64,000 nucleotides of DNA from Pedobacter glucosidilyticus (GCF_002483235.1 NZ_DLHN01000022.1:134713-198712), one strand, 5' to 3'. Shown: positions 34,258 through 43,612, counted from the first letter of the stretch. Numbers and translations: made by a program. The notes: generated from the sequence alone by a model not told the origin.

Positions 34258-34802
34258 TACAATTTGGCTTTAATCAATTTTAGTCTTAAAATGGCTGCAA
34301 CACTCATAGAATCTGTAATCTCGCCACGTAAAACCATTTGGTAAGCCTCTTCAAAAGGTATTTTTTTTACTAAAAGTTCTTCTGTTTCCTCAGGTTGGGC
34401 TTCAAACTGTTCAAAATCTCGAGCTAAATAAATAATAGCCAATTCATCAGAAACAGAATTAGAAAGATGCATGCGTAAAAGTTCTTCCCAGTGTTGTGCA
34501 ACCAAACCAGTTTCTTCTAGCAATTCTCTTTTTGCTGATGTTAAAGGGTTGGTATTTAATGGTCCGCCACCTTCTGGTATTTCCCAACTGTAAGCTTTTA
34601 ACGGAAACCTGTATTGGCCTACCAACCATATTTGATCATCCTCATCTAAAGCAATAATGCCTATAGCATAATTTTTAAAATGGACCTCGCCATAAATGCC
34701 TTTTCCACCAGTTGGGTTTATCACCTGATGCTCGGTAATCTCAATCCAAGGATTATCGTAAATAGCTTTGCTCTCTAATATTTGCCAAGGATTTTCTTCC
34801 AT
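34257..34802 (-). CDS. NUDIX hydrolase (ADP-ribose pyrophosphatase-like)
   Basis: 181 residues. The Nudix box core RELLEETGL is intact with the metal-binding Glu pair. The first Glu of the classical box (GxxxxxE) is replaced by Thr, as the preceding loop reads GGGPLNTNPLTSAK. The layout with LVGQYRFPLKAYSWEIPEGG matches ADP-ribose/sugar-nucleotide pyrophosphatases. The stop shares one base with the GH16 start, so the two are probably cotranscribed. Confidence 0.88.
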   Translation of the reverse strand: MEENPWQILESKAIYDNPWIEITEHQVINPTGGKGIYGEVHFKNYAIGIIALDEDDQIWLVGQYRFPLKAYSWEIPEGGGPLNTNPLTSAKRELLEETGLVAQHWEELLRMHLSNSVSDELAIIYLARDFEQFEAQPEETEELLVKKIPFEEAYQMVLRGEITDSMSVAAILRLKLIKAKL

Positions 34803-34904
34803 AAAAATGTCTTATTTGTAAAGGTAGCTGATTTTATTTTAGCAGTAAATTTAAAAACAATTAACAGGTTTATTCTCTTATATTTGGTAGTTAAAAATTT
34901 AAAT

Positions 34905-35333
34905 ATGTATACCGGATTAGTACACACCCACTCTTTATTAAGATACGTTGTCTTAATTTTAATTTTAGTTGCCATTGTTCAATCTTTAACAGCAGGCAGC
35001 AAGCCTTATACAGAGGGAAATAGAAAAATCAATTTATTTACTTTGATATCGGCACACATACAATTGGTTTTAGGTTTGGTATTGTATTTCATGAGCCCAA
35101 GCGTAGATTTCTCTCAAATGAGTAATCCTGTTACCAGATACTGGAATGTAGAACACATCAGCATGATGATTATTGCTATTGTTTTAATTACCGTTGGGCA
35201 CTCTAAATCTAAAAAAGCTGTTGAGGCTAAAGCAAAACATAAAGCTATTGGAGTTTTCTACTCTATTGCCTTGCTGATTATTTTAGCGGCTATCTTTACC
35301 ATGAAAGATAGAAACCCTTGGTGGAATATGTAA
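34905..35333 (+). CDS. Small four-helix membrane protein with conserved histidines
   Basis: 142 residues from MYTGLVHTHS; a frame-open extension to 34782 overlaps the divergent NUDIX gene and is rejected. Four hydrophobic helices lie at about 11-28, 44-62, 84-99 and 115-133. His7, His9, His51, His84 and His98 lie at membrane edges, a pattern that could bind heme; similar Bacteroidota proteins are annotated as cytochrome b-like. Function unproven. Confidence 0.65.
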   Translation: MYTGLVHTHSLLRYVVLILILVAIVQSLTAGSKPYTEGNRKINLFTLISAHIQLVLGLVLYFMSPSVDFSQMSNPVTRYWNVEHISMMIIAIVLITVGHSKSKKAVEAKAKHKAIGVFYSIALLIILAAIFTMKDRNPWWNM

Positions 35334-35365
35334 GTTTGGGTAAATCAGTTTTTTGAAGAAAAAAT

Positions 35366-35394
35366 TTTGTAATTCAAATTTCTTTATATTTTTG
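35366..35394 (+). promoter_or_regulatory. Promoter of the trp leader and operon
   Basis: TTTG (35366-35369), 17 bases, TATTTTTG (35387-35394). The predicted transcription start falls at about 35398-35402, on or just before the leader peptide ATG. Confidence 0.6.
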
Positions 35395-35401
35395 CTGCGC
35401 A

Positions 35402-35452
35402 ATGATTATAAAAACAAATACTTTAAAGTGGTGGTGGTACAGTAATATGTAG
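35402..35452 (+). CDS. trpL: trp operon leader peptide (three consecutive Trp codons)
   Basis: 16-residue peptide MIIKTNTLKWWWYSNM ending in TAG. Three TGG codons in a row (35429-35437) are followed by four codons and the stop. It lies 112 bases upstream of trpE and immediately before an antiterminator/terminator pair. Ribosome stalling at the Trp codons when charged tRNA-Trp is scarce would leave the antiterminator 5' arm free. Gene name by analogy to trpL. Confidence 0.85.
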   Translation: MIIKTNTLKWWWYSNM

Positions 35453-35541
35453 CATCGGTTATTGTATTTGAAGAAAAATTGAATTTCAACCCAAACCTAA
35501 ACAAATATCAAAACCTGACGCTAAACTGTCGGGTTTTTTTG
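35452..35541 (+). promoter_or_regulatory. trp attenuator: alternative antiterminator and terminator
   Basis: The antiterminator pairs 35452-35470 with 35502-35521 (about 17 pairs, three single-base bulges, one mismatch). Its 3' arm contains the terminator 5' stem CCTGAC (35514-35519), which otherwise pairs with GTCGGG (35528-35533) ahead of seven T. The two helices cannot coexist. A ribosome at the leader stop codon would cover the start of the antiterminator 5' arm and permit termination. Confidence 0.82.
35510..35541 (+). terminator. trp attenuator terminator hairpin
   Basis: CCTGAC/GTCGGG stem (one G-T pair) extended by A/T pairs, 8-base loop, then TTTTTTT; it lies 24 bases upstream of trpE. 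Confidence 0.85.
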
Positions 35542-35564
35542 TTTCATCAGGTAAAAGCATAAAA

Positions 35565-36977
35565 ATGGAAAAATATAAAATCAACATTGTTCATCATAAA
35601 CTACTGGCAGATACTACAACGCCTGTTAGTATCTACTTAAGGCTAAGAGATGTTTTCCCAAACACCTTACTGCTAGAGAGCTCTGATTACCATAGCAAAG
35701 AAAATAGCATGAGCTACGTTTGTTGCGACCCTATAGCAGGTATCAAACTAGAAAATGATGTTTTTACAGTAACTTTTCCAGATGATAAATTCATCAGAAA
35801 AGAAAAAGGAACATTTAATTTGGTTGATGAGGTTAGTGCATTTAGAAATAGCTTTGAAAGCAATGCAGATGCTAGCTTAAAGTTTATTACCGATGGTTTA
35901 TTTGGCTATTTTACGCATGAAGCGGTTACTTATTTTGAAGATATCCAGCTTAAAGCTGATACTAGAAAAGACCGTTCTATCCCTACCATGCAATACCATG
36001 TTTACAGGTATATTATTGCTATAGACCACTTTAAAAACGAGCTTTATATCATCAAAAACGAAACAGATTTTGATAAAGAAAGTACTGGTTTAGAAAAAAT
36101 AGAATATCTCATTAAAAATAAAAACTTCCCAGAGTATAAGTTTTACGTGGATGGCGAGGAAACATCAAACCTAAAAGATGAAGAGTTTAAAGCTTTGGTA
36201 GAAAAAATGAAAAAGCACATCTACAGAGGTGATGTTTTTCAAATTGTACCTTCAAGAGCTTTTCAAACACCATTTAGGGGCGATGAATTTAACGTTTACA
36301 GAGCTTTAAGATCTATTAACCCGTCTCCTTACCTCTTCTATTTTGATTACGGAAGTTTTAAAATTTTTGGTTCATCGCCAGAAGCACAATTAACCATTAA
36401 AAACCGTGTAGCAAGTATTTTTCCAATTGCCGGAACTTTTAAAAGATCTGGTAATGATGTGGAAGATAAAGCCATTGCAGAGAAACTCATGAACGACCCT
36501 AAAGAGTCTGCGGAGCATGTGATGCTGGTAGATTTGGCCCGTAATGATTTAAGCAGACATTGCGAAAATGTAGAGGTTAAGGCCTATAAAGAGGCTCAAT
36601 TTTATTCGCATTTAATTCACTTGGTTTCTAAAGTTAGCGGAACTTTAAAGGAAGGTGTTAATTCTTTCAAAATTGTAGCTGATACTTTCCCAGCTGGTAC
36701 GCTTAGTGGCGCACCTAAATACAGGGCCATAGAAATCATCGATGAAAATGAAAATATAAAACGTAGTTTTTATAGCGGAGCCATTGGTTTCTTAGGTTTC
36801 AATGGAGATTTCAACCACGCCATCATGATTAGGTCTTTCTTAAGTAAAGACAAACAATTACACTATCAGGCAGGTGCAGGCATTGTTGCAGATTCTGATG
36901 CAGAGAGTGAGTTGAATGAAGTTAACAATAAAATTGCAGCGTTAAGAAAAGCCATTTTTATGGCTAAAGAAATTTAA
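35565..36977 (+). CDS. trpE: Anthranilate synthase component I
   Basis: 470 residues. With TrpG it turns chorismate and glutamine into anthranilate. The Trp-feedback site LLLESS (35-40) is present, so activity should be inhibited by tryptophan. Catalytic blocks include FQIVPSRAF, GSSPEAQL, PIAGTFKR, ELNEVNNKIAALR and PAGTLSGAPKYRA. Transcription is controlled by the attenuator upstream. TrpG starts 3 bases after the stop. Confidence 0.96.
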   Translation: MEKYKINIVHHKLLADTTTPVSIYLRLRDVFPNTLLLESSDYHSKENSMSYVCCDPIAGIKLENDVFTVTFPDDKFIRKEKGTFNLVDEVSAFRNSFESNADASLKFITDGLFGYFTHEAVTYFEDIQLKADTRKDRSIPTMQYHVYRYIIAIDHFKNELYIIKNETDFDKESTGLEKIEYLIKNKNFPEYKFYVDGEETSNLKDEEFKALVEKMKKHIYRGDVFQIVPSRAFQTPFRGDEFNVYRALRSINPSPYLFYFDYGSFKIFGSSPEAQLTIKNRVASIFPIAGTFKRSGNDVEDKAIAEKLMNDPKESAEHVMLVDLARNDLSRHCENVEVKAYKEAQFYSHLIHLVSKVSGTLKEGVNSFKIVADTFPAGTLSGAPKYRAIEIIDENENIKRSFYSGAIGFLGFNGDFNHAIMIRSFLSKDKQLHYQAGAGIVADSDAESELNEVNNKIAALRKAIFMAKEI

Positions 36978-36980
36978 GTT

Positions 36981-37544
36981 ATGAAGATTCTTGTTATTGA
37001 TAATTACGACTCGTTTACCTATAATTTGGTGCATTTGCTTCATGAATTGGGGCATGATGCAACGGTTTGGAGAAACGATAAGTTTAAATTGGAAGATGTA
37101 GAACAGTTTGATAAAATTTTATTATCGCCAGGGCCTGGCATACCATCAGAGGCTGGTTTGCTTTTAGAGGTTATCAAAAATTATGCAGCCAAAAAAAGTA
37201 TCATGGGTGTTTGTTTAGGTCAGCAGGCTATAGCCGAGGTTTTTGGTGGCGAGTTGTACAACTTGAGTAGACCGGTGCATGGTACGGCAACAAAAATTCA
37301 AGTAACTGCAGAAGACAGCACTTTTGAGGGCTTGCCAAAACAGTTTAAAGTTGGTAGATACCATTCTTGGGCAGTAAAATCAGAAAATTTACCTGCCGAT
37401 TTAGAAATTACAGCGGTAGATGAGCATGGTGTTGCGATGGCGCTTAAACATAAAAATTTAGATGTTAGAGGGGTTCAGTTTCATCCAGAATCGGTTTTAA
37501 CCGAGTATGGAAAAGAAATGATTAATAATTGGTTATCTCATTAA
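36981..37544 (+). CDS. trpG: Anthranilate/aminodeoxychorismate synthase component II (glutamine amidotransferase)
   Basis: 187 residues. Class I glutamine amidotransferase delivering ammonia to TrpE. Oxyanion block LLSPGPGIPSEAG, nucleophile in GVCLGQQAIAE, and the His/Glu of FHPESVLTEYG. It may also serve the folate pathway (PabA role), as is common in Bacteroidota. Eight bases separate it from trpC, leaving no room for trpD. Confidence 0.95.
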   Translation: MKILVIDNYDSFTYNLVHLLHELGHDATVWRNDKFKLEDVEQFDKILLSPGPGIPSEAGLLLEVIKNYAAKKSIMGVCLGQQAIAEVFGGELYNLSRPVHGTATKIQVTAEDSTFEGLPKQFKVGRYHSWAVKSENLPADLEITAVDEHGVAMALKHKNLDVRGVQFHPESVLTEYGKEMINNWLSH

Positions 37545-37552
37545 TAGCTTAC

Positions 37553-38335
37553 ATGAATATTTTAGATAAAATTGTTTTACGCAAAAAAGAAGAAGTTGCT
37601 GCTTGTAAAGCTAAAACTAGCATTGCCGATTTAGAAAAACAAGCTGCTTTTTCACGTGAAACTTATAGCTTAAAAGATTTCTTAACGCATCCAGAGCGTA
37701 CAGGTATTATTGCCGAGTTTAAAAGGAAATCACCATCTAAAGGGATTATCAATGATAAAGTTACGGTAGAAGAAGTTACTACTGGTTATAATCAGGCAGG
37801 TGCATCGGCTTTATCGGTGTTAACAGATCATGATTTTTTTATGGGGCATGAGGATGATTTAAGGGCTGCAAGAGCGGTAAATAACATCCCCATTTTGCGT
37901 AAAGATTTCATGGTAGATGAATATCAGATTATTGAAGCCAAAGCTATTGGTGCCGATATTATTTTGCTGATAGCGGCTTGTTTAACCAAAGAAGAGTTAA
38001 CTGCTTTTGCAAAGTTGGCTAAATCTTTAGGTTTAAGTACGCTGTTAGAAGTACACAGCCAAGAAGAACTTGATTTTAGCTTAAACCCATATATAGATGT
38101 TGTTGGGGTAAACAATAGAAATTTAAAAGATTTTACAGTTTCTATAGATACCTCATTACAATTAGCGCAAACTATTCCATCAGAATTTTTAAAGGTTTCT
38201 GAAAGCGCTATTGACAGTCCAGAAACTATCAAAATATTAAAAAAAGCAGGCTTCAATGGGTTTTTAATTGGCGAGAATTTTATGAAAACTGCTAACCCGG
38301 GTAAAGCCATGCAAGATTTTGTTCAGCAGCTATAG
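37553..38335 (+). CDS. trpC: Indole-3-glycerol phosphate synthase
   Basis: 260 residues from MNILDKIV; an upstream ATG at 37529 overlaps trpG and adds an unlikely leader. A TIM-barrel enzyme that closes the indole ring. Visible motifs are IAEFKRKSPSKG (catalytic Lys), ILRKDFMVDEYQ, GVNNRNLKDF and VSESAI. It normally acts after TrpD and TrpF, whose genes are not here. Last gene of this trp cluster; the 136 bases after it hold no clear terminator. Confidence 0.95.
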   Translation: MNILDKIVLRKKEEVAACKAKTSIADLEKQAAFSRETYSLKDFLTHPERTGIIAEFKRKSPSKGIINDKVTVEEVTTGYNQAGASALSVLTDHDFFMGHEDDLRAARAVNNIPILRKDFMVDEYQIIEAKAIGADIILLIAACLTKEELTAFAKLAKSLGLSTLLEVHSQEELDFSLNPYIDVVGVNNRNLKDFTVSIDTSLQLAQTIPSEFLKVSESAIDSPETIKILKKAGFNGFLIGENFMKTANPGKAMQDFVQQL

Positions 38336-38471
38336 CTAGTGGTCCGTTTTGTGTTGTAAATGTCATATACTTTAGCATTTAAGCAATCGGCTTCTATATA
38401 ATCGAATAATGTTTAGCTTAGCAGCAGAATTATTAAATGCAATAAAGTGATCAAACAATCATAATAATTCT

Positions 38472-39203
38472 ATGAAAAACGAACATATTTTAGCTATTGA
38501 TATTGGCGGAACAAGTATTAAAGCAACTGTTTTAAATACCTCCGGAGAGATGTTGGTAGAATACCAAAAAGTTCCTACTCCAGAAAAGGCAAGTCCAGAA
38601 AATGTTATCAAAGCCATTAAAAAGCTGATAGCTGATTTTCCTTCTTTTGATAAAATATCCGTTGGTTTTCCAGGTTATGTAAAAAAAGGAGTTATCGCAA
38701 CAGCGCCTAACTTAGGCACTTCATTATGGGCAGGTTGTAATTTGGCTCTCCTAATTGCAAAAGAACTAAATAAGCCAGTAAGGTTACTTAATGATGCTGA
38801 TATGCAGGGTTTTGGTTTAATTTCTGGCGAAGGCTTAGAAATGGTTATAACCTTAGGTACCGGTTTTGGTACAGCTTTGTTTATGGATGGAAGCTTGCTT
38901 CCACATTTAGAATTAGCGCATCTGCCAGTTAGAAAAAACCTTACTTATGATAAGTTTATTGGTGACGATGCCTTAATTGAGGATGGTCTGGAAGAATGGA
39001 ACAAAAACGTAAAAGATGTTTTAAAGACATTTAAAACTGTAATTAATTACGATAAACTTTACCTTAGCGGTGGAAATGCTAAAAAAATAACTTTCAAATT
39101 AGACGATCATATAAAAATTGCTCGTAACAGAGACGGAATAAAAGGGGGCGCTTTCATGTGGCAAAAAGATGATGATTTTTGTGTGCAGTCTGTAAATCCC
39201 TAA
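38472..39203 (+). CDS. ROK-type glucokinase, polyphosphate glucokinase-like
   Basis: 243 residues. The phosphate-binding start LAIDIGGTSIKATVLN is followed by VGFPGYVKKGVI, the catalytic Asp in LLNDADMQGFG and TLGTGFGTALFMDG. It lacks the zinc-binding CxCGxxGC motif of classic ROK kinases and its length fits the polyphosphate-glucokinase group. It lies just upstream of zwf and pgl, so it probably supplies glucose-6-phosphate to the oxidative pentose phosphate pathway. The phosphoryl donor (ATP or polyphosphate) is not decided by sequence. Confidence 0.82.
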   Translation: MKNEHILAIDIGGTSIKATVLNTSGEMLVEYQKVPTPEKASPENVIKAIKKLIADFPSFDKISVGFPGYVKKGVIATAPNLGTSLWAGCNLALLIAKELNKPVRLLNDADMQGFGLISGEGLEMVITLGTGFGTALFMDGSLLPHLELAHLPVRKNLTYDKFIGDDALIEDGLEEWNKNVKDVLKTFKTVINYDKLYLSGGNAKKITFKLDDHIKIARNRDGIKGGAFMWQKDDDFCVQSVNP

Positions 39204-39250
39204 ATAAAAATAAACTAAACAAATAGGCAAAACCAACCTATAATAAAGAG

Positions 39251-40777
39251 ATGAAAACCAATAATCTTAAACCCAAACCCACCGTATTTACTATTTTTGG
39301 TGGAACCGGAGACTTAGCCGCTAGAAAACTTATTCCCGCACTATATAATTTATACTTAGATGGTTATATGCCAGAAAAGTTTACCATTATAGGCTTAGGA
39401 AGAACCGAGTATAACGACCAAAAATTTAGAGAAATTTTGTTAGACGGTATCAATAAGTTTTCTAGAAGCGGAAAAGCAGATGCTGCAAAATGGAAGATAT
39501 TTTCTTCTTGTATACAATACCTACAATCTGATGTTAAAAAGGATAAAACCTATCAAGATTTAGAAGCAATTATCAAAGAAAAAGACCAACAGTGGGGAGA
39601 AGACTCTAACGTTATTCATTATTTATCTGTAGCACCACAGTTTTTTCCAATAATTTCTAAAGGTGTTGCCACGATTAATATTGATAATAAAGAACAAAGA
39701 AATAGAATAGTTATAGAAAAACCTTTTGGACACGATTTAGAATCAGCCAAAGAGCTAAACAAACTTCTACAATCTTTATTTGATGAAACTCAGATTTACC
39801 GTATAGACCACTATTTAGGTAAAGAAACAGTTCAAAATATGATGGCTTTTAGGTTTGCGAATGCTTTGTTTGAACCTATTTGGAATAGAAATTATATAGA
39901 ACACGTTCAAATCTCGGTAACAGAAGATATTGGTGTAGAAGATCGCGGTGGATATTACGATGGTTCTGGTGCTTTAAAAGACATGGTACAAAACCATATT
40001 TTGCAAGTTTTATGCTTGGTAGCCATGGAACCACCAGTAAGCTTTAACGCTGATGAAGTTCGTAACCGTAGAGTTGATGTGTTAAGAGCTATCAGAAAAT
40101 TTGGTCATGAAGAGGTTAAACATAATACCGTAAGAGGACAGTATGCTGGCGGATGGGTAGCAGGAGAAGAAGTGGTAGGCTATCGCGAAGAAAAAGGCGT
40201 AGACCCTAACTCTAATACCGAAACTTTTGCTGCTTTAAAATTCTTTATTGATAACTGGCGTTGGCAAAATGTACCTTTTTATGTAAGAACAGGGAAACGT
40301 ATGCACCAAAAAGCATCGGTTATCAGTATACAGTTTAAAGATGTCCCTCACCCAATTTTCCCTATAGAAGCATCAGAAAGTTGGCAGCAAAATAGGTTAA
40401 TCATTAGTATTCAGCCAGAAATGAGTATCAGGCTGCAGGTACAAGCTAAAAGGCCAGGTTTAGATATGATTTTAAACCCGGTTGATATGGTGTTTAATTA
40501 CGATGGTACTTATCCGGCAGAATCTCCTGAAGCTTATGAAACTTTATTGTTAGATGTGATGGAAGGCGACCAAACACTTTTCATGAGAGCCGACCAAATT
40601 GAGGCTGCTTGGGAATTGTTAATGCCTGTAGTAGAAAATTGGGAGTCTAGAAAAAGTATCAATTTCCCTAATTATGCAGCCGACAGTTGGGGCCCAGAAA
40701 TTGCAGAAGCTTTAATAGCTAAAGATGGTTTCCACTGGTTTACCATGCCTGTAAAAAACAAAAAAGAGAAGAAATAA
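39251..40777 (+). CDS. zwf: Glucose-6-phosphate 1-dehydrogenase
   Basis: 508 residues. NADP-dependent first step of the oxidative pentose phosphate pathway. The nucleotide-binding start is IFGGTGDLAARKL (family GxxGDLxxRK); the active-site signature is RIDHYLGKETVQN with the catalytic His nearby. Full length. The stop shares one base with the pgl start (TAATG), so the two are coupled. Confidence 0.97.
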   Translation: MKTNNLKPKPTVFTIFGGTGDLAARKLIPALYNLYLDGYMPEKFTIIGLGRTEYNDQKFREILLDGINKFSRSGKADAAKWKIFSSCIQYLQSDVKKDKTYQDLEAIIKEKDQQWGEDSNVIHYLSVAPQFFPIISKGVATINIDNKEQRNRIVIEKPFGHDLESAKELNKLLQSLFDETQIYRIDHYLGKETVQNMMAFRFANALFEPIWNRNYIEHVQISVTEDIGVEDRGGYYDGSGALKDMVQNHILQVLCLVAMEPPVSFNADEVRNRRVDVLRAIRKFGHEEVKHNTVRGQYAGGWVAGEEVVGYREEKGVDPNSNTETFAALKFFIDNWRWQNVPFYVRTGKRMHQKASVISIQFKDVPHPIFPIEASESWQQNRLIISIQPEMSIRLQVQAKRPGLDMILNPVDMVFNYDGTYPAESPEAYETLLLDVMEGDQTLFMRADQIEAAWELLMPVVENWESRKSINFPNYAADSWGPEIAEALIAKDGFHWFTMPVKNKKEKK

Positions 40778-41496
40778 TGAAACTGAATATATTTAAAAAT
40801 GCTGATGAGGCTATTGTTGCCATAGCAGATTATTTCATTACAGTAGCAAATGAGGCTATTCAGCACAATGGGAGCTTTAATGTTTCCTTGTCTGGTGGAA
40901 GTTCGCCAAAGAAATTATTCGAGCTTTTGGCTAGCGACGCTTTAAAAAATAAAATTGCCTGGGAAAAAGTTTATTTCTTTTTTGGTGATGAACGCTATGT
41001 AGCTCATGACCATCCGGATAGTAATTACTTAATGGCCTATAAGGCTTTATTTGCCCCTTTAAGCATCGGCGAAAGCCAAATTTTTAAAGTAGATACAGGT
41101 TTAGACCCTGCCAGTGCGGCTTTAAATTATGAGAAATGTATATCGCAGCATTTTAAAGATGAACCTGTTTTTGATTTGATATTATTAGGCTTAGGTGATG
41201 ATGCGCATACTGCCTCTTTATTTCCTGGTACTTCTGTACTTTGGATAGATGAAGAATTGGTAAAAGATGTTTATCTGCAAGATAAAGCAGTTTACAGAAT
41301 CAGCATGACGGCACCTCTGATAAACAAAGCTAAAAATATTGCTTTTTTAACTTTTGGTAACGCTAAGGCGGATGCTATAAAGGCAGTTTTAGAAGGCGAG
41401 AGAGACATTACAAAATATCCAGCACAATTGATAAATCCTGTAAACGGAGATTTACAGTGGTTTATAGATGAGGCTGCTGCTGCAAAATTAGGTTAA
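40777..41496 (+). CDS. pgl: 6-phosphogluconolactonase
   Basis: 239 residues. Hydrolyses 6-phosphogluconolactone made by Zwf. NagB-like fold blocks: SLSGGSSPKKLFELL, FFFGDERYVAHDHPDSNY, and LILLGLGDDAHTASLFPG. Coupled to zwf by a one-base overlap. A terminator follows, and no gnd gene is linked. Confidence 0.95.
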   Translation: MKLNIFKNADEAIVAIADYFITVANEAIQHNGSFNVSLSGGSSPKKLFELLASDALKNKIAWEKVYFFFGDERYVAHDHPDSNYLMAYKALFAPLSIGESQIFKVDTGLDPASAALNYEKCISQHFKDEPVFDLILLGLGDDAHTASLFPGTSVLWIDEELVKDVYLQDKAVYRISMTAPLINKAKNIAFLTFGNAKADAIKAVLEGERDITKYPAQLINPVNGDLQWFIDEAAAAKLG

Positions 41497-41516
41497 TATT
41501 TATAGTTAAATTTTAT

Positions 41517-41546
41517 AAAGAGGGATGTTTAGTGCATCCCTTTTTT
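41517..41546 (+). terminator. Intrinsic terminator after pgl
   Basis: AGGGATG/CATCCCT stem around TTTAGTG with a following T run; ends the glucokinase-zwf-pgl transcript. Confidence 0.85.
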
Positions 41547-41782
41547 GTTTTTTAGCTAATGATGTTTGGCAATCACGCTGAGGGTCTTTGGATTTCAGAA
41601 TCTGATTTGTAAAATCACGCTATCATCATTAGGGGTTCAATTTTAATTATTTCTGCAAATATGAGAGGTTTTACCTATGATTATGAATAGCTTAAACCTT
41701 ATGAGTACAACACAATAACAATTTTTTTACAAGAAGCTAAAAACTTCAATTTTTCATTAATTTCAACCCACTTTATAATAAA

Positions 41783-43612
41783 ATGGTGAAAAAATTATTT
41801 CTTTTAACTGCGCTAACTTTAAATAGTTTGGTTATATGGGCGCAAGAAGCCCCAATTTCCTATACCGTTTCCTTAAATAATGCGGTACATCACGAAGCTC
41901 AAATCAGTTTAGTAATACCTAACCCGCCACAAGATAGTTTTATAGTAAAGATGGCAAGGTCTTCTCCAGGTAGGTATGCCACCCACGAGTTTGGTAAAAA
42001 TATTTACGATGTTTTGGCCTATCAGGCAGATGGGAAACAGTTGAAAATCAAACAAATGGAAGGCGATGCTTTCCAGATTTCCGGATATCAAGGTAGCGTT
42101 AAAATCACCTATACTTTATTTGGTAACCGAGTGGATGGTACTTATGCTGGTATAGATCATCGTCATGCACATCTAAATATTCCAGCTTCTTTCATGTTTG
42201 TACCGGCTTTGCAAGAAAGACCAATAGACTTAAAAATTCTATTACCTGATAAGCAATGGCAAGTTTATACACAGTTGCCTGCTGATAGTGGCATTTATAA
42301 AGCTAAAAATCTACAGTATTTTATGGATAGCCCCATAGAAATATCAGCAGCTACAGTAAAAAGTTTTGATGTTTTAAATAAAGATGGTAGCGTCCAAAAA
42401 ATTAAAATTGTTTACCATGGTGCTGCCGCCGATTCTACTTTGCAAAATTTAACATCAAAAACTAAAAAAATTGTGAAAGAAGCAGAGGCCGTTTTTGGCG
42501 AGTTCCCACAATTTGATTTTAAAGAGTATACTTTCCTAATTGATGTTTTACCTAGTAATGCCTCAGACGGGATGGAGCACCGCAACTCAACCGTTATTCC
42601 GCAGCAAGCAGCAAATCTAGAGAGTAGCCTTAATGATGTTCTAAGCACCATCTCACACGAGTTTTTCCATGCTTGGAATGTAGAACGTATCAGACCTAAA
42701 ACTTTAGAACCTTTTAATTTCGAAAAAGCCAATATGAGCGATGAGTTATGGTTTGCAGAAGGCTTTACACAATATTATGGCGAATTATTACAGGCAAGAG
42801 CCGGAGTTACGAGTATTGATGAATTTATGGCAACACAAGGCTATTTCTTAAACAACGTACTCAACTCGCCAGGGGCAAACCGCTATTCGCCCATAGAAAT
42901 AAGCAGAAGAGCTGTTTTTGTAGATGCTGGAGTGGCTATAGACCCAACCAATAATCACAACATCTATAGCTCTTATTATCTGTACGGAAACATCATCGCT
43001 TTAGCCTTAGATTTAACCTTACAAAGCCAATTTAACCTTTCTTTAGATGACTATATGAAACTGCTTTGGCAAAAGCATGGCAAAACAGAAATCCCCTATA
43101 CGGTTGCAGATTTACAACAAACTTTAGCAGCACTTACCAGTGATGATTTTGCTAAAACTTTCTTTACCAACTATATCTATGGCATACAAAAACCCAATTA
43201 TAGAAGTTTATTGGCTAAAGCCGGATATGACTTAAATCGTACCAAGCCATTTTCTGCTTATGTAGGGAATCTAAGATTCAACCCAGAAAACGGGAAACTA
43301 AAATTGCTTTCGCCAGCTTTATTTAACACTCCTATTTATGATGCAGGTTTAGAAGCTGGCGATTATATTTTAAATGCCGATAGTACAAACTTTTCTAAAG
43401 TAGAAGACTTTGAAGCTTTTTTGGCTACCAAAAAACCTGGCGAGCAAATCTCTATCACTTACGAGAGAGATGGAAAAGTTAAAAATACTTTACTTACCTT
43501 AACTTATAATCCCGCTTTAGGCTTAAACACTTACGAAAAGCTGGGTATGGAAATAACTTCAGAGATTCTTGCTTTTAGAGAGAAATGGCTTAAATCAAAA
43601 TCAACAGAATAA
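41783..43612 (+). CDS. M61 family metallopeptidase with PDZ domain
   Basis: 609 residues. Signal peptide MVKKLFLLTALTLNSLVIWAQ. After the beta-rich N-terminal domain comes the zinc motif HEFFHAWNVERIRP (His292, Glu293, His296), with the third ligand in ELWFAEGFTQYY. A PDZ domain occupies about 525-595 (NTPIYDAGLEAGDYILNAD). M61 enzymes are glycyl/alanyl aminopeptidases. It is followed by M28 and S9 peptidases in the same direction, so this looks like an exported peptide-degrading set. Confidence 0.93.
   Translation: MVKKLFLLTALTLNSLVIWAQEAPISYTVSLNNAVHHEAQISLVIPNPPQDSFIVKMARSSPGRYATHEFGKNIYDVLAYQADGKQLKIKQMEGDAFQISGYQGSVKITYTLFGNRVDGTYAGIDHRHAHLNIPASFMFVPALQERPIDLKILLPDKQWQVYTQLPADSGIYKAKNLQYFMDSPIEISAATVKSFDVLNKDGSVQKIKIVYHGAAADSTLQNLTSKTKKIVKEAEAVFGEFPQFDFKEYTFLIDVLPSNASDGMEHRNSTVIPQQAANLESSLNDVLSTISHEFFHAWNVERIRPKTLEPFNFEKANMSDELWFAEGFTQYYGELLQARAGVTSIDEFMATQGYFLNNVLNSPGANRYSPIEISRRAVFVDAGVAIDPTNNHNIYSSYYLYGNIIALALDLTLQSQFNLSLDDYMKLLWQKHGKTEIPYTVADLQQTLAALTSDDFAKTFFTNYIYGIQKPNYRSLLAKAGYDLNRTKPFSAYVGNLRFNPENGKLKLLSPALFNTPIYDAGLEAGDYILNADSTNFSKVEDFEAFLATKKPGEQISITYERDGKVKNTLLTLTYNPALGLNTYEKLGMEITSEILAFREKWLKSKSTE

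Noticed and set aside
34782..34904. 41-codon upstream extension of the small membrane protein
   Set aside because: It overlaps the divergent NUDIX start and lacks conservation features; MYTGLVHTHS is the natural start.
38336..38471. Possible trpD remnant after trpC
   Set aside because: Read in all frames, the 136 bases show no TrpD-like motif and many stops; it is ordinary spacer.
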